NCBI RefSeq assembly: GCF_002117485.1
Contig: NZ_CP021031.1
Location: 466,066 to 530,065 of the forward strand
Length of the DNA: 64,000 nucleotides
Direction: 5' to 3'
Source of the DNA: Rhizobium sp. NXC14
Lineage (GTDB): Bacteria; Pseudomonadota; Alphaproteobacteria; Rhizobiales; Rhizobiaceae
Under the pieces are notes generated by a model that was not told the DNA's origin, ran no database searches, and worked only from the letters and a program-made list of their open reading frames with translations. The translations under genes and the position numbers were made by a program. The stretch's first letter is position 1; each line of letters starts with the position of its first letter. Below, one piece after another: positions 20,061 to 28,737 of the stretch.

Positions 20061-20302
20061 ATGACCAAGCGCCCGCGCAAGCGTTCCACGCCGCTGTTAC
20101 GTGATGACGGCGCCCCGATTCAAAGCCGCCCAATCCGGCAACGCGACCTGGCGCAGCCGCAGCTCCTATCCGATCCCATGCCAAATCATATCGAATCGGC
20201 ACTCGCAAAATTGCTGACCAGGCCGCCTGCCGGCGACGATTGGGGCTGGGAAGTCAAATGGGAGGGTACCGCCTCCACGTTCACATCGAGCAGCGCGGCG
20301 TG
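20061..20302 (+). pseudogene. ATP-dependent DNA ligase (LigD-type) fragment
   Basis: Starts MTKRPRKRSTPLLRDDGAPI, continues DPMPNHIESALAKLLTRPP and reaches the ligase motif I region EVKWEG; a one-base deletion there shifts the frame, and the other frame continues YRLHVHIEQRGV. Motif I supplies the AMP-accepting lysine, so the reading frame breaks right at the active site, and the remaining ~200+ residues are missing. Confidence 0.6.
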
Positions 20303-20331
20303 CCCTCGTACTCCCTTCCCGCCCGTCTGGT

Positions 20332-20754
20332 TCAGGATTCATCGGTTTGGTCGCCGGTCTTTTTCAGCCTGTCGCGGATATATGCCTCTATGTAGTTAAA
20401 GACCTCTGCCGCGCCCTCATCCGTCTCGATCATATCGATAGGGCGACGACCGCCTTCCTGACGCGCCCATTTCAAGATCTCACCTTCGTTACGCAGAACC
20501 GGCCGGGCCATTTCCAGCATCTTCGCAAGGTGATGCGGTTTCGCATACCATGAGTGTGGCTTGATGCTGGCGCGGCAGCGGCCAGGAACTCCATGGCAAT
20601 TGTGAGGCGCGCAGCTCATCCTCCGAGATATACCGCCTGACCCAATGGGCGAGTTGTGCGAGCGAGACGTTTGCTTCGCGTTCAAGGTCACCGCCCGCCC
20701 CGACGTTGCGCGTCGGCGGCCGGTAGTGGCGGGGCTGCGCCTGCCAGAGTTCAA
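20332..20754 (-). pseudogene. Frameshifted unknown gene, possible antitoxin-like C-terminus
   Basis: The C-terminal ~60 residues (GEILKWARQEGGRRPIDMIE, then TDEGAAEVFNYIEAYI) look like genuine protein, vaguely like the MbcA/ParS (DUF2384) toxin-binding domain. Upstream coding continues in another minus-strand frame, with DLEREANVSLAQLAHWVRRY and then ISEDELRASQLPWS around 20610-20700. At least one frameshift separates the two. Family assignment is weak. Confidence 0.35.
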
Positions 20755-20772
20755 CCGCCGGCCTCGCCGTCA

Positions 20773-21450
20773 GGGGCGTTTGGGGCGGCCGCGGGTATAT
20801 TCGATCGCGCGAGCCCGCTTCTTTGCCGCGCGGCGCGGATCAAGCACTACCGCGAACTGCTCAAGATCACGCGCACGACCTTGAGTTATCTGCAGCAGGC
20901 GAGTGAACAGTTGCCGGTGGTCCATGGGATGGCGCTACCCAGTGCCTCGGCCTGCTGCAACAGCCGCACCGTCACGCGGACAGTGTCCCATAACAGGCTG
21001 CTGTCGCTCGGCTCATGGATCAGTGCGGCGGTGACGGTGCTGTCAACGCGCACGACTTTGCCACTTTCCAGCTTCTCCTGCCGGGCGCTCGCCAGCAGCA
21101 CCCGGTTTATCTCTTCAAAGGTTTGCGCCCGGATCGCGCTGATCCTCTTGTGCAAGACCGACTTCTTCGGGTTCCATCCCCACGGCAGCCGGGCAAAGGC
21201 GCGGAACGAGGCGGAGTCTTTAACTCAACTGGCGATGCTGCTTGAGCAGCGCGCAGCGCAGCACAGCCTCGGCTGGTAGCCCCTCGCGGCCGGTCTGTCT
21301 GAGACCATGCCGGCGCAGGTCGCGCGCCACCAACCCGAGCAGATCGCTATGCTCATCCAGCCACTGAGACATGGCTTTCAATTCACGGCCGATCTCGTGT
21401 CCGGCAAAAAGATCGAATATACTGGATTGGACGGTGCGTTCTTGGCGCAT
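20773..21450 (-). pseudogene. Broken and rearranged transposase (ISNCY-like)
   Basis: Starts at 21450 with MRQERTVQSSIFDLFAGHEI and reads to LLKQHRQLS, then, after a gap of missing sequence, KRISAIRAQTFEEINRVLLA and VDSTVTAALIHEPSDSSLLW to GSAIPW. The next block should be RRAAKKRARAIEYTRGRPKR followed by KHYRELLKIT. Instead the KHYRELLKITRTTLSYLQQA block lies on the plus strand at about 20828-20915, between the two minus-strand blocks. The element is inactive; the family name is a recollection, not a search result. Confidence 0.6.
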
Positions 21451-21649
21451 TGTCGGCCCCGGCGGTTACGGGTTTGTCTTTAGAATCAGTAGCTTGATCT
21501 AAAGTATACCTGAAACCGCCGGGCTTTACCTGCGGCAATGTCGCAATTCCTCCAACAATGGACGGGCACTAGGCTAGAGATGGGTCAGCCCTACCGGTGA
21601 AGGTCGCAATCATTCTTGATTGCAACCTCTCCTAGCCAGCTCGAGCCGT

Positions 21650-22723
21650 TTATTTTCCTAAGATCTGCAACACAGGGCGGGGTGTTCCCCCCGTCTCGGC
21701 TGGCAAAAGTGGATAGGCGACCTCCGGTACCGTTCCGGTCAGCGAATTAAGAAAGGCAACGATGAGGTCGACTTCTTCTTCCTTCAATGCTTCGCCGAGC
21801 TGGGCGGTCCCCATGATGGCGACGGCCTGTTTGAGATCCCAAACCTTACCCGAATGAAAGTAAGGTGCCGTGAGTGCTACGTTGCGCAGCGGAGCTGCGC
21901 GGAAAACATATAAATCGTCGGATTTATTGGTGACGGCAAAACGGCCCTTGTCTTTTTCCGGCAGGACGTCGACGCTGGGCTTTTCAACAATGCCAAAACG
22001 GTAATAGCCATTCCCACCAACATTGGTACCAGCATGGCAGGACGAGCAGCCTTTTTCCATGAAAAGCGTCAGGCCCTGTTTCTGTTTGGAAGTCATTGCG
22101 GCGTCATCGCCATTGAGAAAGGCATCGAAGGGAGCCGGCGTGACAAGTGTCGCCTCAAAGGCTTCGATTGCCTTGGCGAAGTTGTCGAAGGTGACGGGAT
22201 CGGCGTCACCCGCGAAAGCTGCACTGAACCACTCGACATATTGCGGCATCGATTTGAGCGTGGCAATGACTTGACCCGGTGTATTGGCCATTTCGACACT
22301 GGCTTGGACCGGTCCCTTGGCCTGAGCCTTCAGGTCTTCGGCACGACCGTCCCAGAACTGCGCGATGTTGAAGACAGCGTTCAGTGCCGTCGGCGCGTTG
22401 CGCGGTCCCTTCTGCCAACCATGGCCGATCGAGGTTTCAAGATTGTCGTCGCCCCCAGTGGCCAGGTTGTGGCACGAGTTGCATGAGAAAACGCTTGACG
22501 CCGAGACGCGTGGATCGAAGAACAGTGCCTTGCCTAGGACGATTTTCTCCGATGTGATCCGGTTGTTGACGACTGCCGGCGTGGTGGATGGCAAAGCCTT
22601 GAAGGTAGCCAGCGCCATTGCTCTGAGGTCTGCGGGGATCGAATCCGCAGTAAAGGCGGTGGTCGCCATCAAGGCGGCAGCCATCGTAGTGAACAGGATT
22701 TTGATGGGCCGCAAACCGAGCAC
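21650..22723 (-). CDS. Di-haem cytochrome c peroxidase (MauG/CcpA family)
   Basis: Two haem c attachment motifs, CNSCH and CSSCH, in the spacing of bacterial di-haem peroxidases, with the FFDPRVSASS and APYFHSGKVWDL signatures. A signal peptide (ILFTTMAAALMATTAFTA) sends it to the periplasm, where it reduces H2O2. The start is uncertain: GTG at 22723 or TTG at 22714 keeps the signal peptide; the longer open frame upstream overlaps another small gene and is not used. It is intact but isolated among pseudogenes. Confidence 0.85.
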   Translation of the reverse strand: MLGLRPIKILFTTMAAALMATTAFTADSIPADLRAMALATFKALPSTTPAVVNNRITSEKIVLGKALFFDPRVSASSVFSCNSCHNLATGGDDNLETSIGHGWQKGPRNAPTALNAVFNIAQFWDGRAEDLKAQAKGPVQASVEMANTPGQVIATLKSMPQYVEWFSAAFAGDADPVTFDNFAKAIEAFEATLVTPAPFDAFLNGDDAAMTSKQKQGLTLFMEKGCSSCHAGTNVGGNGYYRFGIVEKPSVDVLPEKDKGRFAVTNKSDDLYVFRAAPLRNVALTAPYFHSGKVWDLKQAVAIMGTAQLGEALKEEEVDLIVAFLNSLTGTVPEVAYPLLPAETGGTPRPVLQILGK

Positions 22724-22766
22724 ATCGAGAGCCTCGATCACCACGAGGTTCGAAAGTCCTCGGGCC

Positions 22767-22951
22767 TTACCGGCCGCCCATGCTGATGGAGAAGTAGGCC
22801 AGGCAGCTTGCCTGCGGGCCGTCTTCCTTCCCTGCGAAAAATTGCGGTTCTTTGTCGATGATCGCGGAATAGGCCAGGCCCAGCCGCCTCTGAGGTAATA
22901 GGAAACGCGGATTTCCTGCGCCAGTGAATCCATTTTTTTTTCATGAATCAT
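22767..22951 (-). pseudogene. Frameshifted small protein upstream of the peroxidase
   Basis: One frame starts MIHEKKMDSLAQEIRVSYYL; from about 22870 a different minus frame carries LAYSAIIDKEPQFFAGKEDG and ends YFSISMGGR at a TAA. Together they look like one ~60-aa protein split by a frameshift. No family recognised. Confidence 0.35.
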
Positions 22952-23770
22952 CAGCCCCTCCCGCAGTTGCCGTGACAGCGCCTTTATGGACATCGAGGAT
23001 CTCGCCGGGTTGGAACGAATGTAGAGTTGGGCGTCCGCGCGAGGGAACTGCGGCAAGCTCCTGTGCAGCCTTGGCTCGACTATTCCTGTACGACCTCTTA
23101 ATTCCTCTGCATCTGGATCGTCCTATTCTAGAAGGATCGGATCCAGGCCCCGGCGGAAAGCAATTTTCTGACATTTCGACATTCTCCGCACAATTATCGT
23201 TGCTCTTTTGCGCACCTGCAAATGGCTCCACGCAATATGCCTGCCATAAGCAAAACTCTCTTTTTTGATACAGCATAATCGATCGAACCCGCCGTCTTGC
23301 ATTTCCGATATTGTGATACATCGGACAATGCTACGCGACATGGAACCGTGACAGGCGGACTTGCCAAAAGTGGGCCGCCGTCTATTCAGCAATGATGCCG
23401 ACCTGCGGCCCCCGCTTGGCGGCGTAAACGCTCCGCTCTGGCCACTCGCATTCATCGGGTCCGCGCCATAGAGCACGTGACGGAAACCTGCCCAGGTAAG
23501 AATCTACTGCCGCAGAGCTCGGCGTTCTTCCAACGAGATCGACGCCGACGCCGATCTTACGATCATCCAATGATTATGATCCGTGGGCGGCTCATTGAAC
23601 CGCTTTTGCAGTTCCGCCTGCCGCTGGCGAGCCGGCGGCCGCAAGGGAGGCTGCGCCGCGGCTCAGGTCGAGTTGTGTCGGATCCGACAATTGTCAAGCC
23701 ACGCCCTTGCAGCCTTTGCTCTTCGCCGCGGCCCGGATCGGGCCCGCGATATTCACGGGAAGGAACAAAG
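22952..23770. other. Gap without recognisable genes
   Basis: Only short overlapping frames without motifs. A run of dyad-rich sequence near 23600-23760 precedes the primase relic; no regulatory element could be assigned. Confidence 0.35.
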
Positions 23771-24175
23771 ATGAAGGACGATCGCACGGCGATCGGAATG
23801 CAGATGGAAAGAGAACAAATCGAGCAATTGCGGAAAAGTGTCGGTTGCGCCGGTGCTGGCGACCTTGGGTTTTTGCAATCGACGTCAGAGCACCAGGCGG
23901 GCGATGAAGTGTCGCCGCGGAAGTGAGATCATCGTTGCTACGCATGACGGGCGCGGCTGGTTCTACCCGCTCGGGGAGGAAAAAGCGATGTGTTTTCCCT
24001 GATGTCGCGTCTGGAACGCGTCGGCTTTCACGAGGTTTGCCAGCGCATCGCGGCGCTGAGCGGCCACCGACCGGTGCCGGCGTGGCAGGGGTCAAAAGGC
24101 GATCGTGGTGCCGAGATTCCCGCCAGGCATTGGGCAGCATGGGCTCGTGCTGCAGACGAGGCAAGAATCTGTTGA
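23771..24175 (+). pseudogene. Plasmid primase-like (DUF3991/Toprim) N-terminal relic
   Basis: Three frames carry consecutive pieces of one protein: MEREQIEQLRKSVGCA; then VLATLGF...STRRAMKCRRGSEI and VATHDGRGWFYPLGEE; then GDVFSLMSRLERVGFHEVCQ through about 24175. DGRGWFxPLGEExGDVFSL is typical of CHC2-like zinc-finger/Toprim proteins of rhizobial plasmids. At least two frameshifts and loss of the C-terminal two thirds make it non-functional. Confidence 0.55.
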
Positions 24176-24342
24176 AGGAGAAGCGGCCGCCGCAGGCGTG
24201 CAGTTCTGCACCAGGAACTCAAGAGAGCATTTGAGGATCCTAAACAACATCGCCGGTGCATCGACAGCGGCATAGTCACTCGCGGCGCTTCCACTCCATA
24301 TTCACTATCCACCATCGTAATATCTGTGCATACATAACATCC

Positions 24343-24909
24343 ATGTCTGACACCGCAAATACATCCTTATCCCGTCATCCTGCTGCTGCTTTCAGTGGAG
24401 GAGCCATAATTGGCGCTCTCGGCGGCCTCATCGGCCTCGGTGGCGCCGAGTTTCGGCTTCCGATCCTAATCGTCCTGGTCGTCGGGCACGCCGCCACAGC
24501 GGGCCAGCCATTGTTGACGGGAGCGGCCCAACTTGTCGCAGGGGTGATTGCAGGCCTCATCATCGGCATCGTCGCGGCATTGCTCGGCGTCGCCGGAGGT
24601 GAACTACTGATCCCAACGCTTGTCCTTCTGTTTGGGGCGGAAGTCAAGGTCGCCGGTAGTCTCTCACTCGCCGTCAGTCTGCCGACGATGCTGGTGAGCT
24701 TCACGCGATACAGCCGGGATCAGAGCTTCTCGGTGATTGGCCGGAACAAGACGTTCATGCTGGTGATGGCGGCAGGATCGATCGTTGGCACATTTATCGG
24801 CGGTCTACTGCTCGGCATCGTTCCGAATGCGATATTGCTTCCGGCCTTGGCAATCATTCTTCTGATCTCTGCGGTGAAGGTGTGGCGGACTAGCCGCGCA
24901 ACTCTGTAG
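24343..24909 (+). CDS. TauE/SafE family membrane permease with internal deletion
   Basis: 188 aa, almost all hydrophobic, with repeated glycine-rich membrane motifs (GALGGLIGLGGAEFRLP and LLGVAGGELLIPTL). Those two motifs are the N- and C-half repeats of the TauE/SafE anion-exporter family, which is usually around 250-270 aa. The join LPILIVLVVGHAATAG suggests that several membrane helices of the first half were deleted in frame. The family exports sulfite or organosulfur compounds; transport activity of this short form is doubtful. Confidence 0.65.
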   Translation: MSDTANTSLSRHPAAAFSGGAIIGALGGLIGLGGAEFRLPILIVLVVGHAATAGQPLLTGAAQLVAGVIAGLIIGIVAALLGVAGGELLIPTLVLLFGAEVKVAGSLSLAVSLPTMLVSFTRYSRDQSFSVIGRNKTFMLVMAAGSIVGTFIGGLLLGIVPNAILLPALAIILLISAVKVWRTSRATL

Positions 24910-25235
24910 CTGATCCCAACCCGTACAAAGAACGAGAGCGCAGGCCTGGCCGCGCTGGGCTCCATACCGGCGTGGTAGGAGCGCGCGACGCCCGGCGCGT
25001 CCGCGCAACTTGTCGCCGTCCTCCGCTTGCGCTGCTGCTGATTACTCAAGGTCCTGAAGAACGACCCCCGGGCCATCTTCACCGCCACGAGCAAGGCGCA
25101 GCAAGCGTGCTGATTGGATGCATGCGCAGCAGCCCCAGGCGAAGAAGATGGCAGGTGAGCAGTATCATCTTCATCGCGGGGGATTTAAAGATCCCGCACA
25201 CTGTTTTGTGACAGCCGTAACATTGGAATGCAGCT
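24910..25235. other. Gap without recognisable genes
   Basis: 326 bases between the permease and the chrB relic. Nothing supportable. Confidence 0.35.
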
Positions 25236-25732
25236 ATGGCTACGTCATCCTGGCTGCTGCTGACCTACAAAGTCCCGCCCGAACCCGGTGCAAAGCGGGT
25301 CGCGTTATGGCGGCGGTTGAAGGGAATGGGTGCAGTGTATCTGCAGAACGGGGTTTGCCTGCTCCCCAAGACCGACGACCACGTCCGCGGCTGAAGATGA
25401 TCGAGAATTGGCGTCTCCGAGATGGAGAATCCGTGATCTTGGAAACGGTCGCGGTCGATCGGCTCCAAGAAGAGAAAGTCATCGCCAGATTCCAGGCTGA
25501 CCGAGACGAGGCCTATCGGGAGTTCATCGACAAGTGCCGGGATTCCGATGCGGAGATCGCAACGGGCAGCGGACCACTTCACCTACGCCGAGCTTGAGGA
25601 GAATGACGTCGATCTGAAGAACCTACAAGGCTGCTCTGTAAACTCCGACTTTATGGCGCGGCTCTTAGAGCCGAGGCTGAAGAATGGCTGCATGCCTGCG
25701 AGGCATTGCTCGACATTTATGCCAGCAGGTGA
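25236..25732 (+). pseudogene. ChrB N-terminal-domain protein, multiply frameshifted
   Basis: From the ATG at 25236: SSWLLLTYKVPPEPGAKRVA then WRRLKGMGAVYLQNGVCLLP, typical of the chromate-resistance regulator ChrB N-terminal domain. A TGA follows VRG; coding resumes in the next frame (VILETVAVDRLQEEKVIARF), shifts again (AADHFTYAELEENDVDL) and finishes EEWLHACEALLDIYASR at 25732. Three or more frameshifts; dead. Confidence 0.6.
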
Positions 25733-25768
25733 CGCACACGACGAGAACCGCTAATTTGGAGCCCCACT

Positions 25769-27178
25769 CTAGAGGGACGGGCGGCCAAGATAAGCATCGA
25801 ATGCGGCAGCGACAGCGCGAAGCGCAAAGCGACATGCCTGCCGCACACGGACGACACCATTGTCGACATCAACTATCCCGTCCTCAACCAGAATGTCCAA
25901 CTGCTCAGCTGAATTACCCAAATGGATCGGATCAAATCCGCGAGCCGTACAGATTGCTGGTACATCTGCCTCCAAGTAGCACATGAGTTGCTCGATGATT
26001 GCGGCCCGTACGCGATCTTCGATGGTTAGACGATAGCCTCTTGACGTCGCTAAGTGGCCGGACGCAATGGGTCGGTTATAAGAGCTTTGTGTGAGTTCGT
26101 TTTGAACGTAACCCTCGCCGCAACGACTGATGGCCGACGCGCCGAAGCCAATCACAGTTTGGCGCGTTTCGGCGGAGTAACCAAGCGAATTGCGCCGCAG
26201 ACGACCGGTTCTCTGCGCTAGTGCAAGCTCATCATCCGGCAAGGCGAAATGGTCGAGCCCGATTTGCAGATAGCCGGCTGCAACTAAAGTATCGGCCATG
26301 ACTGAGGCCTGCTCAGCGCGCGCGGCTATATCGGGCAGCGCTAATCTGTCAATCAACCGCTGATTTTTTCTATAAGACGGAACGTGGGAATAACCGAAAA
26401 CCGCTAGGCGGTCGGGACGCATCGCAATAGCTAGCAACGCGCTCTGGCGACAGGACTGGACTGTCTGATACGGCAGACCAAACATCAGGTCGAAATTGAT
26501 GCGCCCTACTCCATGCAGGCGCAGGTTTTGGACGGCAGTCATCACTTGCGCCTCGCTCTGAACCCGGTTGATCGCTTTTTGTACGATGGGATCGAAGCTC
26601 TGCACACCGACGCTTGCGCGGTTTACCCCGGCTTTTTCTAAGGCTTCTGCCATATCGGTGGTGAACGTGCGCGGGTCGACCTCGATAGCGATGCTTGCCG
26701 CTTTCTCGAACGCGAAACAGCCGCGCAGGAGTTCCATTAGCGACAGGAAGCCTGCCGGCGGCATGATGGTCGGGGATCCGCCACCGAAGTGCACGTCGCT
26801 CACGGGGATTGCCTGTGGCGTTTGTTCGGCGACCATCCGGATCTCCTCACGCAACATTGCTAAATAATTGATGATCAAAGTATCCAGACGAGTGATGCTC
26901 GTCGGAAAACCACAATACCAGCACATCGAACGGCAGAATGGAATGTGAAGATAGAGCGAAACAGCGTCATCAGTTTCTAGGCTTCGCAGCCATTGCTCAT
27001 AAGCGTGGGCGCCGACTTCTGAAGAAAACTCCTGTATCGTTGGATAGATGGTATACCAAGGCAAATGCGCCCCACTATATTTTTCCGAGACGAAAATCGA
27101 TGACGCTACGCGCAATGACTTTCGTCTCCAGTCCGGCTTGTCATGTCCAGATCTCACGTCTGGTCTTCCTTCGATCAA
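25769..27178 (-). CDS. hemN: Oxygen-independent coproporphyrinogen III oxidase HemN
   Basis: 469 aa radical-SAM enzyme. The cluster-binding motif CRSMCWYC (CxxxCxxC, about residue 82) is intact, preceded by LYLHIPFC and followed by FGGGSPT and VGVQSFD, the HemN signature blocks. It decarboxylates coproporphyrinogen III under low oxygen, supplying haem in nodules. The first ~27 residues are unusual for the family, so the true start may be slightly internal. A TGGCAT-N5-TTGC element about 105 bases upstream suggests sigma-54 control. Confidence 0.88.
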   Translation of the reverse strand: MIEGRPDVRSGHDKPDWRRKSLRVASSIFVSEKYSGAHLPWYTIYPTIQEFSSEVGAHAYEQWLRSLETDDAVSLYLHIPFCRSMCWYCGFPTSITRLDTLIINYLAMLREEIRMVAEQTPQAIPVSDVHFGGGSPTIMPPAGFLSLMELLRGCFAFEKAASIAIEVDPRTFTTDMAEALEKAGVNRASVGVQSFDPIVQKAINRVQSEAQVMTAVQNLRLHGVGRINFDLMFGLPYQTVQSCRQSALLAIAMRPDRLAVFGYSHVPSYRKNQRLIDRLALPDIAARAEQASVMADTLVAAGYLQIGLDHFALPDDELALAQRTGRLRRNSLGYSAETRQTVIGFGASAISRCGEGYVQNELTQSSYNRPIASGHLATSRGYRLTIEDRVRAAIIEQLMCYLEADVPAICTARGFDPIHLGNSAEQLDILVEDGIVDVDNGVVRVRQACRFALRAVAAAFDAYLGRPSL

Positions 27179-27281
27179 ATGAAGTCTGCGCTTAAAGGGA
27201 GTGCTTTTCGTCGCCAGGCATCAAGGCCTCCCCTCGTGCAATGCCGGACGCGCGCGTTCCCGCCGTGTTTAAATCTGAGAG

Positions 27282-27296
27282 GCAAAGGTCATGCCA
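27282..27296 (-). promoter_or_regulatory. Candidate sigma-54 promoter of hemN
   Basis: Minus-strand TGGCAT-GACCT-TTGC matches TGGCAC-N5-TTGC with a single mismatch. It is correctly oriented, with a predicted start near 27270 and a ~90-base leader to hemN. A one-mismatch NifA-like site (TGT-N10-ACC) lies upstream at 27407-27422. Confidence 0.55.
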
Positions 27297-28142
27297 GCCG
27301 AGTTGAAGATCCAGGACTTGCGTATCATCGAAGTCGCTAAAACGAGCTGCCCTTGGTTTAGATGCTGAAAGACATTCACGCTCAAATGCCATGGCGGCTT
27401 TCGGATTGTGACGTCCATGACCGAACGCCAAAAATCCAATCGCAACGTTATACTTGACAACGTCCGACAGTGGCTCCGCGCATATCGTCTTATTGGCATG
27501 ATATATGCGTAACCCTGCCGCCGCACGTGCGATTTCAGGCAAGGCTGTCGACAACGCGTCCTTGTCTACGACGACTATGGAGAGCACTGCAAATTTGGCC
27601 AATGTCATCTCGGAAAACAGTGTGGATGAGTTGGTCCACTTGGCTGGTGCGCAGCTGTGGCCGACCTATGCATCTGACAGGGCGGGACCACCATCTGGTC
27701 GCATTATCCGCCACGTCCCATCATCTGGGCCATGCCACGCGCACGTTGCGGTCTGTCTTATCAGGTTGGGCTTTCCATGGTCTCGACGGCAATACTACCC
27801 TGGCAAGTCATTCATAAAGCCATTGCGGCAGTGGTCCGGCTTCAAGACCGCTCAATCTGCCACTTCGGATCCTTGATCACCGAGATCAAATCCTCAGGGT
27901 GAGTTCCAGAAGCGGCGCATCTGCGCCCACCATCGTGCGAGGGCCTTTTCAAGGTCCGTTAACTATTCACCAGGTTTCAAGCTGCATCAGCAACAACCAA
28001 CGTCGACGAGAAGCGCGACGGGGCCTGGCGGATGGGTGCGCTCAGTAGGCGCCGAGGTTCCGGGTCTCAATTGTAGCGCCCTCACGACCTTGGACCTGTC
28101 GACACCTGGTCAGGACGTTCATTCAGAACCCTTAGTCGGGTT
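27297..28142. other. Upstream region shared by hemN and the peptide cluster
   Basis: 846 bases between two divergent sigma-54-type promoters. Overlapping open frames on both strands (a 138-aa minus frame to 27608 and a 123-aa plus frame) have no recognised motifs, and the minus frame contains the hemN promoter, so they are not annotated as genes. Confidence 0.4.
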
Positions 28143-28158
28143 TGTCGTGCTTGAGACA
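28143..28158 (+). promoter_or_regulatory. NifA upstream activator site of the peptide cluster
   Basis: Exact TGT-N10-ACA (TGTCGTGCTTGAGACA), about 130 bases before the predicted sigma-54 transcription start. Position and sequence fit NifA activation. Confidence 0.65.
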
Positions 28159-28253
28159 CTGTGATGTGCGGTTTGGCACGTCGCGGCGCTCTGGGGGGCA
28201 GCCATTGAATAGCATGCAGAACGGTTCTCTGATGCTCTTCGCTTTTTCTGAAT

Positions 28254-28268
28254 TGGCACGAATCTTGA
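28254..28268 (+). promoter_or_regulatory. Sigma-54 (-24/-12) promoter of the peptide cluster
   Basis: TGGCAC-GAATC-TTGA: perfect -24 box and TTG of the -12 box, with A for the last C, at canonical spacing. The predicted start is near 28280, giving a ~70-base leader to the first peptide. Confidence 0.65.
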
Positions 28269-28347
28269 ACCTCTTTATTGCGCGCCGCCAGGAGCTCCCG
28301 ACGGAACCTTGGCATCTTCTCACTTCAGCTTTGGACCGGAGGCAACA

Positions 28348-28515
28348 ATGAAGAGTGACATGGCAGCCTATCACGTGACTGAATTGACCCCCGAAGAAGC
28401 ATCCGGTACTTCGGGAGGGATGGCATGGGAGATAGCTTTCGGAGTTATTGGGTTGGCAGGCGTTTTAGCCGTAATTATAGCAGAAGAAGTCACCGGCCAG
28501 GGTTGGATCGGCTGA
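28348..28515 (+). CDS. Double-glycine leader peptide 1 (bacteriocin-like)
   Basis: 55 aa, ATG at 28348 behind GGAGGCAACA. Leader MKSDMAAYHVTELTPEEASG then TSGG: leucine and glutamate at the usual positions before a GG cleavage site at residues 23-24. The predicted mature peptide is 31 aa, strongly hydrophobic (GVIGLAGVLAVII) and acidic/Gly-rich at the end, resembling membrane-active class II bacteriocins. It is the first gene after the NifA/sigma-54 motifs and is followed by a paralogous peptide, an HlyD-type protein and a C39 peptidase fragment. Function is inferred from context; it could act in the nodule instead of as a bacteriocin. Confidence 0.75.
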   Translation: MKSDMAAYHVTELTPEEASGTSGGMAWEIAFGVIGLAGVLAVIIAEEVTGQGWIG

Positions 28516-28549
28516 TCTTTTCATGCAGCTCTTGGAAAGGAGAAATCCA

Positions 28550-28714
28550 ATGAAGATCGACACGGCAGCCTATCGGGTAACTGAATTAAATCCTCAAGAA
28601 GCAGCTGAATTCTCTGGAGGTATTTGGCAAATACCATTCGCAATTATCGCGTTTGTCGGCTTCGTGGCTACGAGCATTGGAGCCGCTGCCTTGGACCAAT
28701 ACTTCTTTGATTGA
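28550..28714 (+). CDS. Double-glycine leader peptide 2 (bacteriocin-like)
   Basis: 54 aa, ATG at 28550 with GGAAAGGAGAAAT upstream. The leader (MKIDTAAYRVTELNPQEAAE, FSGG) shares most positions with peptide 1, including YxVTEL and the GG at 23-24, whereas the mature parts differ: 30 residues, hydrophobic (IPFAIIAFVGFVATSIGAAA) and ending DQYFFD. Similar leaders with divergent mature parts suggest two substrates of one exporter, possibly a two-peptide system. Confidence 0.75.
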   Translation: MKIDTAAYRVTELNPQEAAEFSGGIWQIPFAIIAFVGFVATSIGAAALDQYFFD

Positions 28715-28737
28715 TACAAAGGGGCGTTTGGCTCTCG

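Noticed and set aside
22724..23056. Long N-terminal extension of the cytochrome c peroxidase
   Set aside because: It would precede the signal peptide by over 100 residues and overlaps a separate frameshifted small gene.
27192..27608. 138-aa minus-strand frame upstream of hemN
   Set aside because: No recognised motif, and the candidate hemN sigma-54 promoter lies inside it; treated as leader/upstream sequence.
27505..27876. 123-aa plus-strand frame
   Set aside because: Overlaps the minus frame, no motif, no clear start signal.
28186..28200. TGGCACGTCGCGGCG as another -24/-12 promoter
   Set aside because: The -24 box is perfect but the -12 position reads GGCG, not TTGC; the better match is at 28254.
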